NCBI GenBank assembly: GCA_013152765.1
Contig: JAADFT010000139.1
Coordinates: 1 to 6,077 of the forward strand
Source of the DNA: Calditrichota bacterium
Lineage (GTDB): Bacteria > Zhuqueibacterota > Zhuqueibacteria > Oleimicrobiales > Geothermoviventaceae
Direction: 5' to 3'
DNA length: 6,077 nucleotides
Shown: positions 5,701-6,077 of the stretch, in pieces
Layout: each line of letters starts with the position of its first letter
Position numbering within the stretch: the stretch's first letter is position 1
Position numbers and translations under genes: made by a program
Notes under the pieces: model-generated
What the model was told of the DNA's origin: nothing
The model's database searches: none
Seen by the model: only the letters and a program-made list of their open reading frames with translations

Positions 5701-5977
5701 GGATTTCTTGCGGGAGTTGGTGCTGCTCAAGGACTGGGCCCCAACGGACCCGACCGGCTGACAGGTCTTTCGACCGAAGGGAAGCAGGGAACGCAGGGCC
5801 GGCGTTCTCGAAACGACACATATGAACCACCGAAGCCCCGAGCGCGCAGAGACCGCGCAGCGCAAGACCTGGTGGTGGCCCCACGTTCGCCCACAGATCA
5901 AATCCCAGGGCCAAGCGAAAAATCCGCCCCGTGAACAACGCTTGGCAGTGCTCCGCAACCTCTGATCAAAGACCACG
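5701..5977 (+). other. Intergenic stretch without a convincing protein gene; possible structured RNA on the plus strand
   Basis: No frame here shows a recognisable protein. The plus strand does show a series of nested complementary segments: TTGCGGGAG (5708-5716) with CTCCGCAA (5951-5958, one bulge), CTG and CAAG (5723-5731) with CTTG and CAG (5941-5948), TGGGC (5735-5739) with GCCCA (5889-5893), and AACG (5743-5746) with CGTT (5884-5887). A competing local hairpin CCAAGCG / CGCTTGG spans 5911-5945. The stretch ends at a plus-strand intrinsic terminator. A rod-like non-coding RNA transcribed away from the his operon would explain this, but GC-rich sequence yields such helices by chance. It matched no RNA family I could recognise: no tmRNA, RNase P or SRP RNA hallmarks fit. 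Confidence 0.25.
5822..5965 (+). CDS. Doubtful small ORF (47 aa) with a Trp-Trp-Trp run
   Basis: A plus-strand frame starts at ATG 5822 and ends at TGA 5963-5965. It encodes a basic, Gln/Arg-rich 47-residue peptide with three successive Trp codons (5870-5878). No Shine-Dalgarno site precedes the ATG, the composition is not protein-like, and no family is recognised. The Trp run comes from a short GGT/TGG repetition. It is listed only because the plus-strand terminator at 5977-6000 follows its stop, which superficially resembles a trp leader. The geometry needed for attenuation is absent: the only segment complementary to the terminator arm is the Trp codons themselves. Most likely not a gene. 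Confidence 0.12.
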   Translation: MNHRSPERAETAQRKTWWWPHVRPQIKSQGQAKNPPREQRLAVLRNL

Positions 5978-6000
5978 AACCCACCTCGGTGGGTTTCCTT
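5977..6000 (+). terminator. Intrinsic terminator, plus strand
   Basis: The plus strand reads AACCCAC (5978-5984), loop CTCG, GTGGGTT (5989-5995), a perfect 7-bp stem, followed by a T-rich tail TCCTT. There is no T tract on the minus side, so the orientation is plus. No protein gene is seen upstream on the plus strand, so it may end a small RNA from 5701-5977, or be a leftover. The imperfect T tract makes it a moderate-strength candidate. Confidence 0.55.
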
Positions 6001-6011
6001 CTGACGCATCC

Positions 6012-6027
6012 CCGGAATTCATTCCGG
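6012..6027. repeat. Perfect palindrome 1 (candidate interspersed-repeat hairpin)
   Basis: CCGGAATTCATTCCGG is a perfect 7-bp inverted repeat around a TC centre. It stands 18 bp from a second palindrome of the same length. It lies beyond the plus-strand terminator and is not followed by a T tract, so it is not a simple terminator. A paired arrangement like this resembles REP/BIME-type repeats; copies elsewhere in the genome cannot be checked here. Confidence 0.5.
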
Positions 6028-6045
6028 AGCAGGGCGTCTTCCTCC

Positions 6046-6061
6046 GCGAGCTGAAGCTCGC
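6046..6061. repeat. Perfect palindrome 2 (candidate interspersed-repeat hairpin)
   Basis: GCGAGCTGAAGCTCGC is a perfect 7-bp inverted repeat around a GA centre, the same stem length and total length (16 nt) as the palindrome at 6012-6027. The loops are mirror images: TTCA in the first on the plus strand and TGAA in the second. This suggests a doublet element in which two hairpins face opposite ways. The intervening bases (6028-6045) include GGAG and CTCC, which could join both hairpins into one larger fold. Confidence 0.5.
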
Positions 6062-6077
6062 TCTACACCGCCGTCCG

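Noticed and set aside
5725..5747. Minus-strand GGGCCCAGTCCTTGAGC looks similar to part of the 5' arm of enterobacterial 6S RNA.
   Set aside because: On the minus strand this piece would fall in the 3' arm of any fold, right beside the his promoter, so the topology is wrong; the similarity is short and from memory.
5762..5800. Resemblance of CAGGTC...GAAGGGAAGCAG to the SRP (4.5S) RNA apical loop.
   Set aside because: The tetraloop and its closing pairs are not in the right place: GGTC-TTTC-GACC forms a separate hairpin, so the conserved SRP domain cannot fold.
5611..5934. Open frames of about 100 codons on both strands over 5611-6009.
   Set aside because: They overlap the his promoter and leader or lack ribosome sites, show no recognisable motifs, and disagree with the structured control region seen there.

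Overview
The window holds most of a bacterial histidine biosynthesis operon, read entirely on the minus strand (right to left) in the order hisG-hisD-hisC-hisB-hisH-hisA-hisF. HisF is cut off by the left edge after 39 codons. Features pointing to a bacterium are the Shine-Dalgarno sites, GTG starts, overlapping stop/start junctions, a sigma70-type promoter and intrinsic terminators. HisG is the long, self-sufficient form with a C-terminal regulatory domain, and HisB is the monofunctional dehydratase rather than the fused enterobacterial type. The GC-rich composition and the flavour of the proteins (HisG especially) suggest a non-enterobacterial lineage such as Acidobacteriota, but this is a guess from memory that cannot be confirmed here.

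Layout: 1-119 hisF (5' part); 161-886 hisA; 883-1500 hisH; 1497-2087 hisB; 2084-3172 hisC; 3162-4469 (or 4505) hisD; 4502-5395 hisG; 5396-5700 control region; 5701-6000 a stretch without a convincing protein gene that ends in a plus-strand terminator; 6012-6061 two neighbouring perfect palindromes. Almost every junction in the operon overlaps by a few bases, which implies one transcript and coupled translation.

The most interesting part is the control region upstream of hisG. It contains a complete, ribosome-controlled histidine attenuator. A strong promoter (TTGCAT-17 nt-TAGAAT) is followed by a 21-codon leader peptide (GTG start, excellent Shine-Dalgarno) carrying six His codons in a run of seven (HHIHHHH). 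An intrinsic terminator follows. The three mutually exclusive RNA pairings expected of such a switch can all be read directly: His codons with the leader end (protector), leader end with the terminator 5' arm (antiterminator, nine contiguous Watson-Crick pairs), and the terminator itself. Low charged tRNA-His would stall the ribosome on the His codons and let transcription run into hisG.

Together the seven enzymes cover ATP-PRPP condensation (HisG), ProFAR isomerisation (HisA), imidazole-ring formation (HisHF), dehydration (HisB), transamination (HisC) and the final two oxidations to histidine (HisD). HisI/HisE (PR-ATP pyrophosphohydrolase and PR-AMP cyclohydrolase) and histidinol-phosphate phosphatase are not in the window; hisI/hisE could lie beyond the left edge.
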